64,000 bases of DNA, from the NCBI GenBank assembly GCA_964409775.1, contig CAYPEI010000010.1, positions 53,065 through 117,064 of the forward strand, given 5' to 3'. The stretch comes from JAHBXL01 sp964409775. Lineage in GTDB: Bacteria; Planctomycetota; Phycisphaerae; Phycisphaerales; UBA1924. Numbering within the stretch: the stretch's first letter is position 1; every line of letters begins with the position of its first letter. The notes beneath the pieces are model-generated. The model did not search any database. It saw nothing but the letters and a program-made list of their open reading frames with translations, and was not told where the DNA came from. Shown piece after piece: positions 50,696-58,201 of the stretch. The position numbers were made by a program, and so were the translations under genes.

Positions 50696-52990
50696 ATGGT
50701 CTGCACGACGGCCGCGGCAATTGGCGGCATCCTTCTGACTCACAACGCCACGACCCCCCCTGCGCATCCCCCTGCCGCTGCCCCCCAGCCGCTCGTCCTT
50801 CAAGCGCCGATCTCTCGCTGGGATGAAGCCATCCCCCTCGGCAACGGCCACGTGGGCGGCCTCCTCTGGGGCGATGGGAACACGCTCCGCCTCTCGCTGG
50901 ACCGAGGCGATCTCTGGGACACGCGCACGCCCGAAATGCTCCAGCGCGAGGACTGGACCTGGGCCACGCTCCGACGCCTGAAGGAATCCGGCGACCACAA
51001 GTCCATGGTCGAGATGTTCGATGTGCCCTACGACCGCGTGCCGTACCCGACGAAACTCCCCGGCGGCCGGATCGAGTTCACACTCCCGCCCGGGACGACG
51101 ATCCGAAGTTTTGCACTCGATCTCGCGCAGGCCGAAGGGCGGGTTGACCTCGGGGGCGAGCGAGTCGAGGCGTTCTACTCAGCGACAGCGCAGGTGGCAA
51201 TGCTTCGGTTCGATTGGCCGGAACCGGAAGTGCGGATCGTGCGGCCGGAGGGTCTGAACAAACTGGGGTACGGCCAGGCGACGTTCGCTGACCAGAGGGG
51301 CGATGACACCGGCATCCGGTCTCGGGCGATGGTGCAGCCGTGCACCAGCGGCCGCGGATACGCGATCGTCGTCGCGAGCAAGCAGATCGGCGACGGGACC
51401 GAGATGGCCATCTGCTTCGTGGGCACCGATGGCGAAGCCTCCTCAGCCCAGGCGTGCCTGCAGGTCGCGACATCCCGCGCACGCGATGCCCTTGCCGTGG
51501 GCTACGACCGCATGCGCGCCGATCACCGCCGCTGGTGGAGAGATTTCTGGTCGCGTTCGAGCGTGTGCATCCCCGATCCGGCCCTCCAGCAGCACTACGA
51601 CCTTGTGAAGTACTTCTACGGCGCGGCTTCCTCTCCCGATGCGCCTCCAATCCCGCTGCAGGGCGTCTGGACCGCGGACAACGGCGATCTGCCCCCATGG
51701 AAGGGCGACTACCACAACGACCTGAACACGCAGATGACGTACCTGGCCTGCTTCGATGCCGGGCTGTTCGAACAGGGCGAGAGTTGGCTGCGCTTCAACT
51801 CGAACTTGCTTGCGAAGTACCGCGAAGTCGCTAGGCGAGTCTACGGGCTTGATGACGGCGCGGTGATTCCCGGCGTCATGACCATCGATGGCAAGCCCAT
51901 GGGCGGATGGGCGATGTACTCGCTTTCGCCGACGAACGGCGCGTGGATCGCGCAGTCGTTCTACTTGCACTGGCGGTACACCCGCGATGACCGGTTTCTG
52001 CGCGAGCGTGCGTACCCGTTCTGCTCGGAGATTGCGACCGCCCTGCGCACCCTCGCGCCGCGCAACGAAGCCGGCGTGCGCCGCCTCCCGCTCTCCAGTT
52101 CCCCCGAGATCTACGACAACTCCCTCAAGGCCTTCCTGCCGCCGAACTCCAACTACGACCTTGCGCTGATGCGATTCATCTTCGCGGCCTGCTCGGAGAT
52201 GGGCGAGGCAGCGGGTGATGCCGCGGCAGCGAAACACTGGCGCGAAGCGCTCAACGAACTCGAGCCGCTCGATGTCGATGCCGCGACCGACTCACTCACC
52301 TTCGCCCGCGGCCTTCCGTACGACGAGTCGCACCGACACTTCTCCCACGCCATGGCCATCCATCCGCTCGGCCTTGTGGATGTGCACGCCGGCGCGGAGC
52401 AGCGGCGCATCGTCGAGGGGACGATCGCGCAGATCGACAGGCACGGAACGCAGGCATGGGTTGGCTATTCCTTCTCGTGGTTCGCATGCATGTGTGCGCG
52501 TGCCGGGCAATCGGAGCGGGCGCTCGACTACCTCACCAGGTACCTCTGCTTTACCGGCCGCAACGGATTCCACCTCAACGGCGACCAGAGCGGCCGCGGC
52601 CTGTCCGGCTTCACCTACCGCCCGTTCACGCTCGAGGGCAACTTCCTCGCGATGCAGGCTGTGCACGAGATGCTGATCCAGTCGCACGGCCGGGTCGGGG
52701 AGCGTGACTCCGGGATCCTGCGGATCTTCCCGGCAACGCCCGCTGCGTGGAGCGACGTGAGTTTCCGCGACCTGCGTGCCCAGGGCGGCTGGAAGGTGTC
52801 AGCAACACGCCGCGGCGGGAAAACGGTGCGAGTGGAGGTTTCCGCATCGCCCGGCAGCGGGGTGCTTGTCATGGCCGATCCGTTCCCGGCCGGCAAGGTC
52901 AACTGGAACCTCACGCCGGCTCGACGAGACGACCTGCTCGCATTCGAGTTGATGAACGCGGATGTGCTGATTGGCGAACTGTCGCCATGA
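50696..52990 (+). CDS. GH95-like glycoside hydrolase
   Basis: A 764-residue protein, probably exported (MVCTTAAAIGGILLTHNATT then Pro-rich, no clear cleavage site). The fold is that of GH95 alpha-L-fucosidases / L-galactosidases: N-terminal sandwich with RWDEAIPLGNGHVGGLLWGD, and a central (alpha/alpha)6 barrel with the substrate-binding GDYHNDLNTQMTYLACFDAG (Asn residues near 345), and ESHRHFSHAMAIHPLGLVDV. Length (764) fits GH95. AGGAG is 7 bases before ATG 50696. It faces the isomerase/M60 pair divergently with a shared 105-bp gap. GH65-like enzymes are the alternative. Confidence 0.78.
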   Translation: MVCTTAAAIGGILLTHNATTPPAHPPAAAPQPLVLQAPISRWDEAIPLGNGHVGGLLWGDGNTLRLSLDRGDLWDTRTPEMLQREDWTWATLRRLKESGDHKSMVEMFDVPYDRVPYPTKLPGGRIEFTLPPGTTIRSFALDLAQAEGRVDLGGERVEAFYSATAQVAMLRFDWPEPEVRIVRPEGLNKLGYGQATFADQRGDDTGIRSRAMVQPCTSGRGYAIVVASKQIGDGTEMAICFVGTDGEASSAQACLQVATSRARDALAVGYDRMRADHRRWWRDFWSRSSVCIPDPALQQHYDLVKYFYGAASSPDAPPIPLQGVWTADNGDLPPWKGDYHNDLNTQMTYLACFDAGLFEQGESWLRFNSNLLAKYREVARRVYGLDDGAVIPGVMTIDGKPMGGWAMYSLSPTNGAWIAQSFYLHWRYTRDDRFLRERAYPFCSEIATALRTLAPRNEAGVRRLPLSSSPEIYDNSLKAFLPPNSNYDLALMRFIFAACSEMGEAAGDAAAAKHWREALNELEPLDVDAATDSLTFARGLPYDESHRHFSHAMAIHPLGLVDVHAGAEQRRIVEGTIAQIDRHGTQAWVGYSFSWFACMCARAGQSERALDYLTRYLCFTGRNGFHLNGDQSGRGLSGFTYRPFTLEGNFLAMQAVHEMLIQSHGRVGERDSGILRIFPATPAAWSDVSFRDLRAQGGWKVSATRRGGKTVRVEVSASPGSGVLVMADPFPAGKVNWNLTPARRDDLLAFELMNADVLIGELSP

Positions 52991-53019
52991 GCGCCGAAGC
53001 CTGACCTCGCTCCCGTTGG

Positions 53020-53535
53020 TCACGCCTCAACGCCATCTTCCCGTTCGGCCTCATCGACCGGCCGCTCCCTCCGCAACGTCTCCACTTTGTCGTCGCGGGA
53101 CGCCACGATCACGATCTTCAGGCTCTGCACCGATGCGGGCACTCGCTTCAGGAGCGCACTCTGTGCGCCCGACCGTAGCAGCCGATCGACGATGTACCGC
53201 GTCGATGAGTCGGGCACGCCGAGCGTCATCACGCCGCGCGACAGTTTGACAACCTCGATCTTGTCAGCGATGTGCGAAGGGAACGTCTGCGCCACCGCGA
53301 TCGATGCCGCGCCAACAGCCTTGTACGCGTGCTTGGCGTGATCGAACGCATCGTGAACCGCCGCGGCGATCGTCGGATCGGCCCACACCTTGCGGATCCG
53401 CTTGAGCGCGGCGGGATTCTCCGCGAAAGCCCTGCGCTCACCCAGCGTGGGCTGATCCGGCGCTCGCATTCGGGCAGCGCGGATAGCCATCAGGCTCTCG
53501 GCGAATGCTCGTGCGTCCGACGGTGTCGCGCCCAT
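53020..53535 (-). CDS. DUF721/DciA-like protein
   Basis: A 171-residue protein with a polar N-terminal region and a DUF721 (DciA-like) C-terminal part: VWADPTIAAAVHDAFDHAKH, FPSHIADKIEVVKLSRGVMT, LGVPDSSTRYIVDRLLRSGA and ASVQSLKIVI. DciA is the DnaB replicative helicase operator in bacteria lacking DnaC. The pattern W...VG...A..........G.L.V.V.....+..L is followed loosely, so the assignment is tentative. ATG 53535 is chosen as the first ATG of the domain-bearing frame; the frame is open further upstream inside the OppF-like gene, where the sequence is antisense-like. It is downstream of the ATPase gene. Confidence 0.6.
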   Translation of the reverse strand: MGATPSDARAFAESLMAIRAARMRAPDQPTLGERRAFAENPAALKRIRKVWADPTIAAAVHDAFDHAKHAYKAVGAASIAVAQTFPSHIADKIEVVKLSRGVMTLGVPDSSTRYIVDRLLRSGAQSALLKRVPASVQSLKIVIVASRDDKVETLRRERPVDEAEREDGVEA

Positions 53536-53579
53536 GGCGAGAGTGTAGCGGAGACACCTGCCCATCCTCCGGGCGGGCC

Positions 53580-54446
53580 TCACACCGCGCCGCCCTCGAA
53601 CACCACCCGTTGCTTTTTCGCCCCCGGCTTGGCCGTCGGGACCGCGCTGAGCAGCGACTGCGTGTACTTGTGCTGCGGGTTGTTGATGATGTCGAGTTTC
53701 CGCCCCTCCTCCACGATCTTGCCGCGATACATCACCGCGATCCGGTCGCACATGTGCTGGATCACCGCCATGTCGTGGCTGATGAACAGGTAACTCAGGC
53801 CGAAATCCCGCTGCAGATCCTTCAGCAGGTTCAGGATCTGCGCCTGGATCGACACATCCAGCGCGCTCGTCGGCTCGTCGCACACGATGAAACTCGGCTC
53901 CAGCGCCAGCGCCCTCGCGATGCCGATCCGCTGCCGCTGCCCGCCGGAGAACTCGTGCGGGTACCGGTCCGCCGCGGCCTTGGGCATTCCGCACCGCACC
54001 AGCAGTTTCTCCACGCGGTCCCGCAACTCCGCCTTGTCCGTGCAGATGCCGTGCACCATCAGCGGCTCGCCCAGGATGTTCACCACGCGCATCCGCGGAT
54101 TCAGCGAACTCGCCGGATCCTGGAAGATGATCTGCATCCGCCGCCGCATCGCCTTCAGACTCGGGCCCGACAGCCCGTACACGTCCTGCCCATCGAACAC
54201 CACCTTGCCGCTGGTCTTGGGGATCAGCCGCAGCAGCGTGCGGCCCACGGTCGTCTTGCCGCACCCGGATTCACCAACCAGTCCCAGCGTCTCGCCTTTG
54301 GCGATGTCGAACGACACTCCATCCACCGCCCTCATCCAGCCCGTGGTGCGCTGCAGGATGCCCGACTTGATGGGGAAGTGCGTGTGCAGGTCCTCGACGT
54401 GCAGCAGGGGGTGCTTCGGCGGTGTGGAGGCGTTGGCCATCGGCAT
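53580..54446 (-). CDS. orphan OppF/DppF-type ABC ATPase
   Basis: A 288-residue ATPase of the oligopeptide/dipeptide/nickel importer group: Walker A GLVGESGCGKTTVGRTLL (about 54-70), signature EFSGGQRQRIGIARAL, Walker B FIVCDEPTSALDVSIQ, switch HDMAVIQHMCDRIAVM, and the C-terminal NNPQHKYTQSLLSAVP typical of OppF/DppF. No permease, OppD or binding-protein gene is adjacent. Length is slightly short compared with OppF (about 330). Start: ATG 54446 or MANAST three residues in. It may pair with permeases elsewhere or act alone. Confidence 0.88.
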   Translation of the reverse strand: MPMANASTPPKHPLLHVEDLHTHFPIKSGILQRTTGWMRAVDGVSFDIAKGETLGLVGESGCGKTTVGRTLLRLIPKTSGKVVFDGQDVYGLSGPSLKAMRRRMQIIFQDPASSLNPRMRVVNILGEPLMVHGICTDKAELRDRVEKLLVRCGMPKAAADRYPHEFSGGQRQRIGIARALALEPSFIVCDEPTSALDVSIQAQILNLLKDLQRDFGLSYLFISHDMAVIQHMCDRIAVMYRGKIVEEGRKLDIINNPQHKYTQSLLSAVPTAKPGAKKQRVVFEGGAV

Positions 54447-54480
54447 GATGCGGAGTCTACGCCGCCGCTACCATCTCCGC

Positions 54481-54717
54481 ATGGCACGACTGATCCGTCT
54501 TGAAGCGACCGCCTCGGTGAAGATCGACCCCGCGACCTGGCCGCGCGATGATCAGGGAAACCTAAAGCCGATCTCGGTATGCGCGTGCGGCCTGTCCCAG
54601 AAGTTTCCTCTGTGCGACGGCACGCACAAGGCTTGCCGCGACGCCGAGCAGCCCGGCAAGTTGTACGTCTATGACCGCGAACGCCGCACCGTGATCGATG
54701 TCCGCGATGACGTGTGA
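54481..54717 (+). CDS. CDGSH iron-sulfur domain protein
   Basis: A 78-residue protein with the CDGSH-type [2Fe-2S] motif CACGLSQKFPLCDGTHKAC: two Cys (C-A-C), a third Cys in PLCDG and the His of DGTH, giving the 3Cys-1His ligand set. Single-motif protein without signal or membrane segment. ATG 54481 is in the 34-bp divergent gap next to the ABC ATPase. It ends 3 bp before the converging FAD/Fe-S dehydrogenase. Function is electron transfer or Fe-S handling; partner unknown. Confidence 0.88.
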   Translation: MARLIRLEATASVKIDPATWPRDDQGNLKPISVCACGLSQKFPLCDGTHKACRDAEQPGKLYVYDRERRTVIDVRDDV

Positions 54718-54720
54718 GCG

Positions 54721-57700
54721 CTAGATCTTCAGCAGTTTCGCCGCGAGTTCGATCGGGTGCAGAGCCTCGCGCCCTGCGCCATCGTGAATCTGGTGGCGGC
54801 ACGAAGTTCCCGGGGCGCAGATGGCCGTGCCCGGCGACGCCGTTCGTGCGGCCGGCAGCAGCGTCAGTCCGCCGATCTTCATCGACAGGTCGTAACGATC
54901 GGTCGTGAAACCAAAACTCCCCGCCATGCCGCAGCAGCCGGAGTCGAGCACGCTTACCCGGTCGCCCAGGAACCGCCGCAGGAGCCGGGCGCTTGTCTCT
55001 GCGCCCCACAGCGCCTTCTGGTGGCAGTGACCGTGCAGCAGGATGCCGCCCTCGGCCGCGGCACCCGCCACCGCTGTCGCGTTGATCATCGGCGCCACGG
55101 GGTGCCGCTCCCATTCCCGGTCGACAAACTCCTCCACGAGCATCGACCGCGCCGCCAGCGCCCTCCGCTCCTCGATCGGCGCTCGCACCTTGAGTTGCAG
55201 CCAGTCGTCCTTCACCGCGCTCAGGCACGACGGCTCACAGAACACCACCGCCTTCACCCTCGCATCACCGATCGCCGGGCGCAGCAGCGAGAGCGTTGTA
55301 TCAATGGCCTGCTGCGCATCGGCGAGCAGGCCGTTCGAGATCATCGCACGTCCGCAGCACCCCGCGCCAAACCCCGATGCGCCCTGCACGCCGCCCTCTT
55401 CAGGCAGCAGGTCCACCACATATCCCAGCGCCTCCAGCACGCGGATCGCCGCAATGCCGATCCGCGGCTCGTTGTACGCGGTGAAGCAGTCCGCAAACAG
55501 CACCACCCGCTCCGCCGTCATCGACGGCTCAGGCCTGCCCGCGCGATGCGCGGCGTACCACGAATACAGCGACCGCTCAAACCGCGGCACATCCCGCCTC
55601 GGGTCGAGGCTCAGCACCCGCCTCAGCACCCACTTCGACAGCGGCAGGCGGTTCACCCAGTTCGCGATCCCGGGCGTCAGCGAGCCCAACCGGTTCAGGA
55701 TCCGCACGTGCCCGAACACTCTCGCCACCAGCGGCGGACCGCCCTTGCCCTCATACCGCTGCGCGGTGTACTCCGCTTTCAGCCTCGAGATGTCCACGTT
55801 GCTCGGGCATTCGCTCTTGCACGCCTTGCAGGACAGGCACAGATTCAGCGTCTCGATCGTGTCCGGGTCATCAAAGTTCGGTCTTGCCGACTCCCCGGCC
55901 CCCGCGCCGAACTGCCCGGACATCGCCAGGCGCAGCGCATTCCCGCGGCCGCGGGTCGAGTGGCGCTCGTCCATCGTCGCCATGTACGAAGGGCACATCG
56001 TCCCGCCCGACCGTTTCCGGCATACGCCCGCGCCGTTGCACTGCTCCGCAGCGCCAAGCAGCCCGTGCTGATCCGAGAAGTCAAAGTGCGTGCAGATGGC
56101 GACCCGTGCCCGATCTTCTCCACGTCGGCCCGATCCACCGCCATGCCCATGCGTCCCGTCATCGAGATCGAGCCTCTCCGCATCCAGTCTCAGGCTCTTT
56201 GCAATCGACTCCACCGGCCCGGGAGCGACGATGTTCCCCGGGTTGAGGATCCCCTTCGGATCAAACAGCGACTTCACGCGCCGGAATGCCGCCATGAGTT
56301 CGGGACCAAAGAACCGCTCCAGAAGCGGACCCCGCACACGCCCGTCCCCGTGCTCGCCGGACATGATCCCGCCGCACGCCCGCGCGAGATCCGCCACCTC
56401 CACCGCGATCGCCACCATCCGCTCGCGGTCCCTCGCATCGTGCAGGTCGATCATCGGCCGGATGTGCAGCACCCCCACGCTCGCGTGAGCCCAGTACGCC
56501 GCCCGCGTGCCGTGCCCCGCAACGATCTTCTTGAACTCCCGCACGAACTCTCCCAGCCGCTCCACGGGCACCGCGTTGTCCTCGACAAACGTGATCGGCT
56601 TCCGGCCGCCTTCATCCAGCCCATGCAGCAGCGGCTCGCCCGCCTTGCGGAGTTTCCATGCCGCGAGCATCGCCGCGGCATCGCGATGAAACGCCACGCC
56701 CCCCGGCGGAACGCCCGGCAACGATCCCGCGAGCCTCGCAATCCCGTCGAACGCACCCGCGATCTCGTCGGCACGCTCAAACGCGAAGAACTCGACATAC
56801 AGCACGGCCTTCGGCTCGCCCGTTGCCGCATTCGCCCCCGGCAGCAGATCCACGTACCGCGCGTACTCGATGTTCCCCCTCGCCGCATCGAGCACAACAT
56901 CGTCCAGCAGTTCCACCGCAGAGAGGCCCATCGGCAGACCGGCATCCAGGATCGGCTGCACCGCCGCGATCGCGTGCTCCAGCGTCTGGAAACTGATCAC
57001 CGCCAGCCCCTTGGCGATCGGGGTCGGCATCAGCCGCACCCTCGCGCCCAGTGTCGCCGCCAGGGTTCCCTCGCTTCCGGCCAGCAGGGGCACAAGGTCG
57101 AGCGTCTCGGCAGTCGCGCCCGCTTCGACCTGATCGAGGATCATGTCCAGCGCATATCCGGCATTCCGGCGGACCGTCCGTGGGAACCGCTCCCGGATGG
57201 GTGCTGCCAGAGGCCGCACAATCTCAATCACCCCCGCCGCCAGCCGCCTCGCGGTCTCACTCGTCGCGCCCGCACCCGGGCCCAGCCACAACCGCTCGCC
57301 CGTCCCGAGGCAGACATCCAGACCGACCAGGTTTTCCACCGTCCGGCCATAGCGGATCGACCTCGCGCCCGCCGCGTTGTTCCCGATGCACCCCCCCACC
57401 GTCGCCTGGCGCGATGTCGCCGGATCCGGCGCAAAGAAAAGTCGCTCACCCCGACGAGACAACTCCTCGTTCAACTCATCGACGTTCACCCCCGGCTCGC
57501 ACACCACGGTGTGCCCGCGCCACCCGCCGGGCCGACTCGGCAATCCGCTCCCTCCCGCCGCCTCCACCGGCCCAACGGCACGGCACCGCGACGACAGATC
57601 CATCACGACGGCGCGGTTGGTGCACTGGCCCGCAAGGCTGGTGCCGCCTCCCCGCGGCAGCACCGCCACGCCTTTCGTCGCGCAGTACCGCACCACGCGT

Positions 57701-57912
57701 TCCGCCGCACCCACGTTCGACGGAACGACCACACCCAGCGGCTCGACCTGATAGAGCGAAGCATCCGAGGCATACAGCAGCCGATCGTGCCGCCCGAAGC
57801 GGACCGCTCCTCCCTCGGGCCCCAACACAGCCTCGAGGCCGGCCGCCAGAGCCGCGCGTTCCGCTGCCGCGGAATCAGGCACCATGTTGTTCAGGACCGG
57901 AAGTTGCGCCAT
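54721..57912 (-). CDS. FAD-linked and 4Fe-4S-binding dehydrogenase (D-2-hydroxyacid type)
   Basis: A 1063-residue fusion. Residues about 40-230 are an FAD_binding_4 domain (VLPRGGGTSLAGQCTNRAVV, GNNAAGARSIRYGRTVENLV); the FAD-oxidase C-terminal domain runs to about 560; two 4Fe-4S clusters are at CNGAGVCRK...GTMCPSY (about 626) and CLSCKACKSECPSNVDISRL (about 694); two CCG domains follow with CCGRAMISN (about 855) and CCGMAGSFGFTTDRYD (about 1000). This is the Dld/GlcD-GlcF fusion type; likely oxidation of D-lactate, glycolate or 2-hydroxyglutarate with transfer to quinone or an electron carrier. It is monocistronic; upstream lies a 289-bp divergent gap with a palindrome. Confidence 0.9.
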   Translation of the reverse strand: MAQLPVLNNMVPDSAAAERAALAAGLEAVLGPEGGAVRFGRHDRLLYASDASLYQVEPLGVVVPSNVGAAERVVRYCATKGVAVLPRGGGTSLAGQCTNRAVVMDLSSRCRAVGPVEAAGGSGLPSRPGGWRGHTVVCEPGVNVDELNEELSRRGERLFFAPDPATSRQATVGGCIGNNAAGARSIRYGRTVENLVGLDVCLGTGERLWLGPGAGATSETARRLAAGVIEIVRPLAAPIRERFPRTVRRNAGYALDMILDQVEAGATAETLDLVPLLAGSEGTLAATLGARVRLMPTPIAKGLAVISFQTLEHAIAAVQPILDAGLPMGLSAVELLDDVVLDAARGNIEYARYVDLLPGANAATGEPKAVLYVEFFAFERADEIAGAFDGIARLAGSLPGVPPGGVAFHRDAAAMLAAWKLRKAGEPLLHGLDEGGRKPITFVEDNAVPVERLGEFVREFKKIVAGHGTRAAYWAHASVGVLHIRPMIDLHDARDRERMVAIAVEVADLARACGGIMSGEHGDGRVRGPLLERFFGPELMAAFRRVKSLFDPKGILNPGNIVAPGPVESIAKSLRLDAERLDLDDGTHGHGGGSGRRGEDRARVAICTHFDFSDQHGLLGAAEQCNGAGVCRKRSGGTMCPSYMATMDERHSTRGRGNALRLAMSGQFGAGAGESARPNFDDPDTIETLNLCLSCKACKSECPSNVDISRLKAEYTAQRYEGKGGPPLVARVFGHVRILNRLGSLTPGIANWVNRLPLSKWVLRRVLSLDPRRDVPRFERSLYSWYAAHRAGRPEPSMTAERVVLFADCFTAYNEPRIGIAAIRVLEALGYVVDLLPEEGGVQGASGFGAGCCGRAMISNGLLADAQQAIDTTLSLLRPAIGDARVKAVVFCEPSCLSAVKDDWLQLKVRAPIEERRALAARSMLVEEFVDREWERHPVAPMINATAVAGAAAEGGILLHGHCHQKALWGAETSARLLRRFLGDRVSVLDSGCCGMAGSFGFTTDRYDLSMKIGGLTLLPAARTASPGTAICAPGTSCRHQIHDGAGREALHPIELAAKLLKI

Positions 57913-58066
57913 GAGTTCGGGATTCGAAGTGGTGGAGCGCGAGCAGGGTGGGGCGATGGTAGGGTCGCCCGCAAAGCGTCCGGTGCATTTCCCGTCCGCT
58001 CACCCGGACGGCGGAGACACATCGCCACGACCGGCCATCCGTGTGGGCTGCCGCCGCGCGTGCCCG

Positions 58067-58089
58067 ATCGGATCCGATACAGTTATCGG
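58067..58089. promoter_or_regulatory. overlapping palindromes, possible operator
   Basis: ATCGGATCCGAT (58067-58078) is a perfect palindrome; CCGATA-CAGT-TATCGG (58074-58089) is a second inverted repeat that shares CCGAT with it. It sits in the divergent gap between the FAD/Fe-S dehydrogenase and the DUF4139 gene. Confidence 0.4.
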
Positions 58090-58201
58090 AACGATGCTGC
58101 TCGGCGCCCAAGGGTGCTGACCGAGTCTCACCCCCCCACCCCCCGCCTTCCCCCAATCGCGATCACGCGCCTCGCGCCGCAAGGCACACCAGGAGCATCC
58201 C

